Shown one piece after another: positions 5,405 to 6,078 of a stretch of 6,078 nucleotides of DNA (position 1 is its first letter; every line of letters starts with the position of its first letter). The stretch comes from Xanthobacteraceae bacterium (GTDB lineage Bacteria > Pseudomonadota > Alphaproteobacteria > Rhizobiales > Xanthobacteraceae). Location: NCBI GenBank assembly GCA_030043285.1, contig JASHXZ010000255.1, positions 1 to 6,078 of the forward strand, written 5' to 3'. A program made the position numbers and the translations under genes. Under the pieces are notes generated by a model. That model did not search any database. It saw nothing but the letters and a program-made list of their open reading frames with translations, and was not told where the DNA came from.

Positions 5405-6078
5405 TGCAATCCGACGCCGGCCCGCAGGCCGTGCGTCGGCCATCGACCGGCGCCGAAGCGCGATATGTTGCTTGGTTTCACGAACTCGATGCGTGGACCG
5501 AGTACTGGGATATTTATCACCCGGAGACGCGCGGACGATTCTATTTCGGGGACGGGGAAAGCGAATCGGGTCTGCTGACGCAGCTATTGCCTCGCGAACG
5601 CCGTCCGCCGGTCTTTGTTGCCTGGACGCGCATGGCGTTGGGCACAGCGCCCGCTTCGGCGTTCGGCGATGCCGTTCGCGCGCCAGCAGTCGCAGCAGCG
5701 GTCACCGAAGTCGATGATTTGTTGGCGCGCCTGTTCGCCAAGCATTTCGGCGACGCTGCCGACCCAGACGTGCGCGAGGACTATCTGGAAGCCGTCTTCC
5801 GCTTTGCCACCGATACGCTGCCGCCAGCGTCCGAGCGCGACGCGCTTATCGCTAAGGACGATCCGCGCAAGCGGACTGCCAAGCGCCACACGCTCGACGG
5901 CGATATCATGTGGTTCGCCTGGGCGCTGCACATTGAAGCCGCACAACTTCTGGAGACGGCGACCGGCGCGCATCGGCGTGCCCTACTGCTGGCCGGGGTC
6001 GCCACCGGAGCTGCCGCCAATTTCGTTTGGCACGGCCACCGCCGAACGCGCGAGGAGTATCGCCGCGACGAGGCGACC
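5401..6078 (+). CDS. Uncharacterised protein, coupled to the 85-residue gene; 3' end outside window
   Basis: Frame 1 stays open from ATG 5401 (or the adjacent ATG 5404) to the right edge, giving at least 226 residues with no stop. The start overlaps the upstream stop as ATGATG. No strong Shine-Dalgarno is visible, which fits translational coupling. I do not recognise the family. The N-terminal part is rich in aromatics and acids (RYVAWFHELDAWTEYWDIYH at 21-40, then RGRFYFGDGESESGLL at 44-59). A mainly helical middle follows (about 70-190, including TEVDDLLARLFAKHFGD and DIMWFAWALHIEAAQLLE). A moderately hydrophobic stretch ALLLAGVATGAAANFVW (194-210) could be one membrane helix or a buried helix. 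It is followed at once by a basic, His-containing HGHRRTREEYRR. There is no signal peptide. Codon choice is GC-rich and typical of the window. The missing C-terminus may hold the identifying domain. Confidence 0.75.
   Translation, partial: MMQSDAGPQAVRRPSTGAEARYVAWFHELDAWTEYWDIYHPETRGRFYFGDGESESGLLTQLLPRERRPPVFVAWTRMALGTAPASAFGDAVRAPAVAAAVTEVDDLLARLFAKHFGDAADPDVREDYLEAVFRFATDTLPPASERDALIAKDDPRKRTAKRHTLDGDIMWFAWALHIEAAQLLETATGAHRRALLLAGVATGAAANFVWHGHRRTREEYRRDEAT

Noticed and set aside
5021..5443. A 140-codon - strand frame opposite the 85-residue gene
   Set aside because: It has no RBS, and it covers the upstream repeats and the coupled start of the second gene. The + strand reading has a strong Shine-Dalgarno and an ATGA overlap, so it is the real one.
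5584..5973. A 129-codon - strand frame opposite the right-edge gene
   Set aside because: The + strand frame is open for 226 codons to the window end with a coupled start; the - strand frame shows no domain or start signals.

Overview
The window is GC-rich DNA, roughly 60-65% by eye. It carries long spurious open frames opposite the real genes, rhizobial-type gene content, a DUF2865 protein and an Omp25/Omp31-like small porin. Together these point to an alphaproteobacterium of the order Hyphomicrobiales, most plausibly the Bradyrhizobium/Rhodopseudomonas/Xanthobacteraceae side. No IS element, tRNA, rRNA, CRISPR array or phage gene was found.

Layout: (1) 1-426, + strand: the 3' end of a gene for a DUF2865 protein, cut by the left edge. 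(2) 437-2194, - strand: a complete glutamine-dependent NAD+ synthetase (nadE), convergent with the first gene and only 10 bases from it. (3) 2270-3145, - strand: a complete secreted outer-membrane beta-barrel protein with a GTG start, 75 bases upstream of nadE on the same strand. (4) 3146-3402: a 257-base intergenic stretch with a GCAA-loop hairpin and a spaced TTGTAAA/TTTACAA inverted repeat. (5) 3403-4815, - strand: a complete class II DAHP synthase, the entry enzyme of the shikimate pathway. It has a clear Shine-Dalgarno and a likely sigma70 promoter whose -35 region lies on a 13-base palindrome. (6) 4816-5146: a divergent control region. Its right half is AT-rich (about 38% GC over 5011-5070) and holds a tandem decamer and short palindromes. 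(7) 5147-5404 and 5401-6078+, + strand: a translationally coupled pair made of an 85-residue protein and a larger protein running off the right edge. I recognise neither.

The left and middle genes are core housekeeping and envelope functions with no shared pathway: NAD cofactor synthesis, an outer-membrane protein and aromatic amino-acid entry. The coupled pair at the right edge is the least explained part. It has a strong RBS, its own upstream repeats, a 4-base ATGA overlap and a first gene of lower GC (about 54%). It is the best candidate for something undescribed, but the sequence gives no function for it and the second gene is incomplete here.
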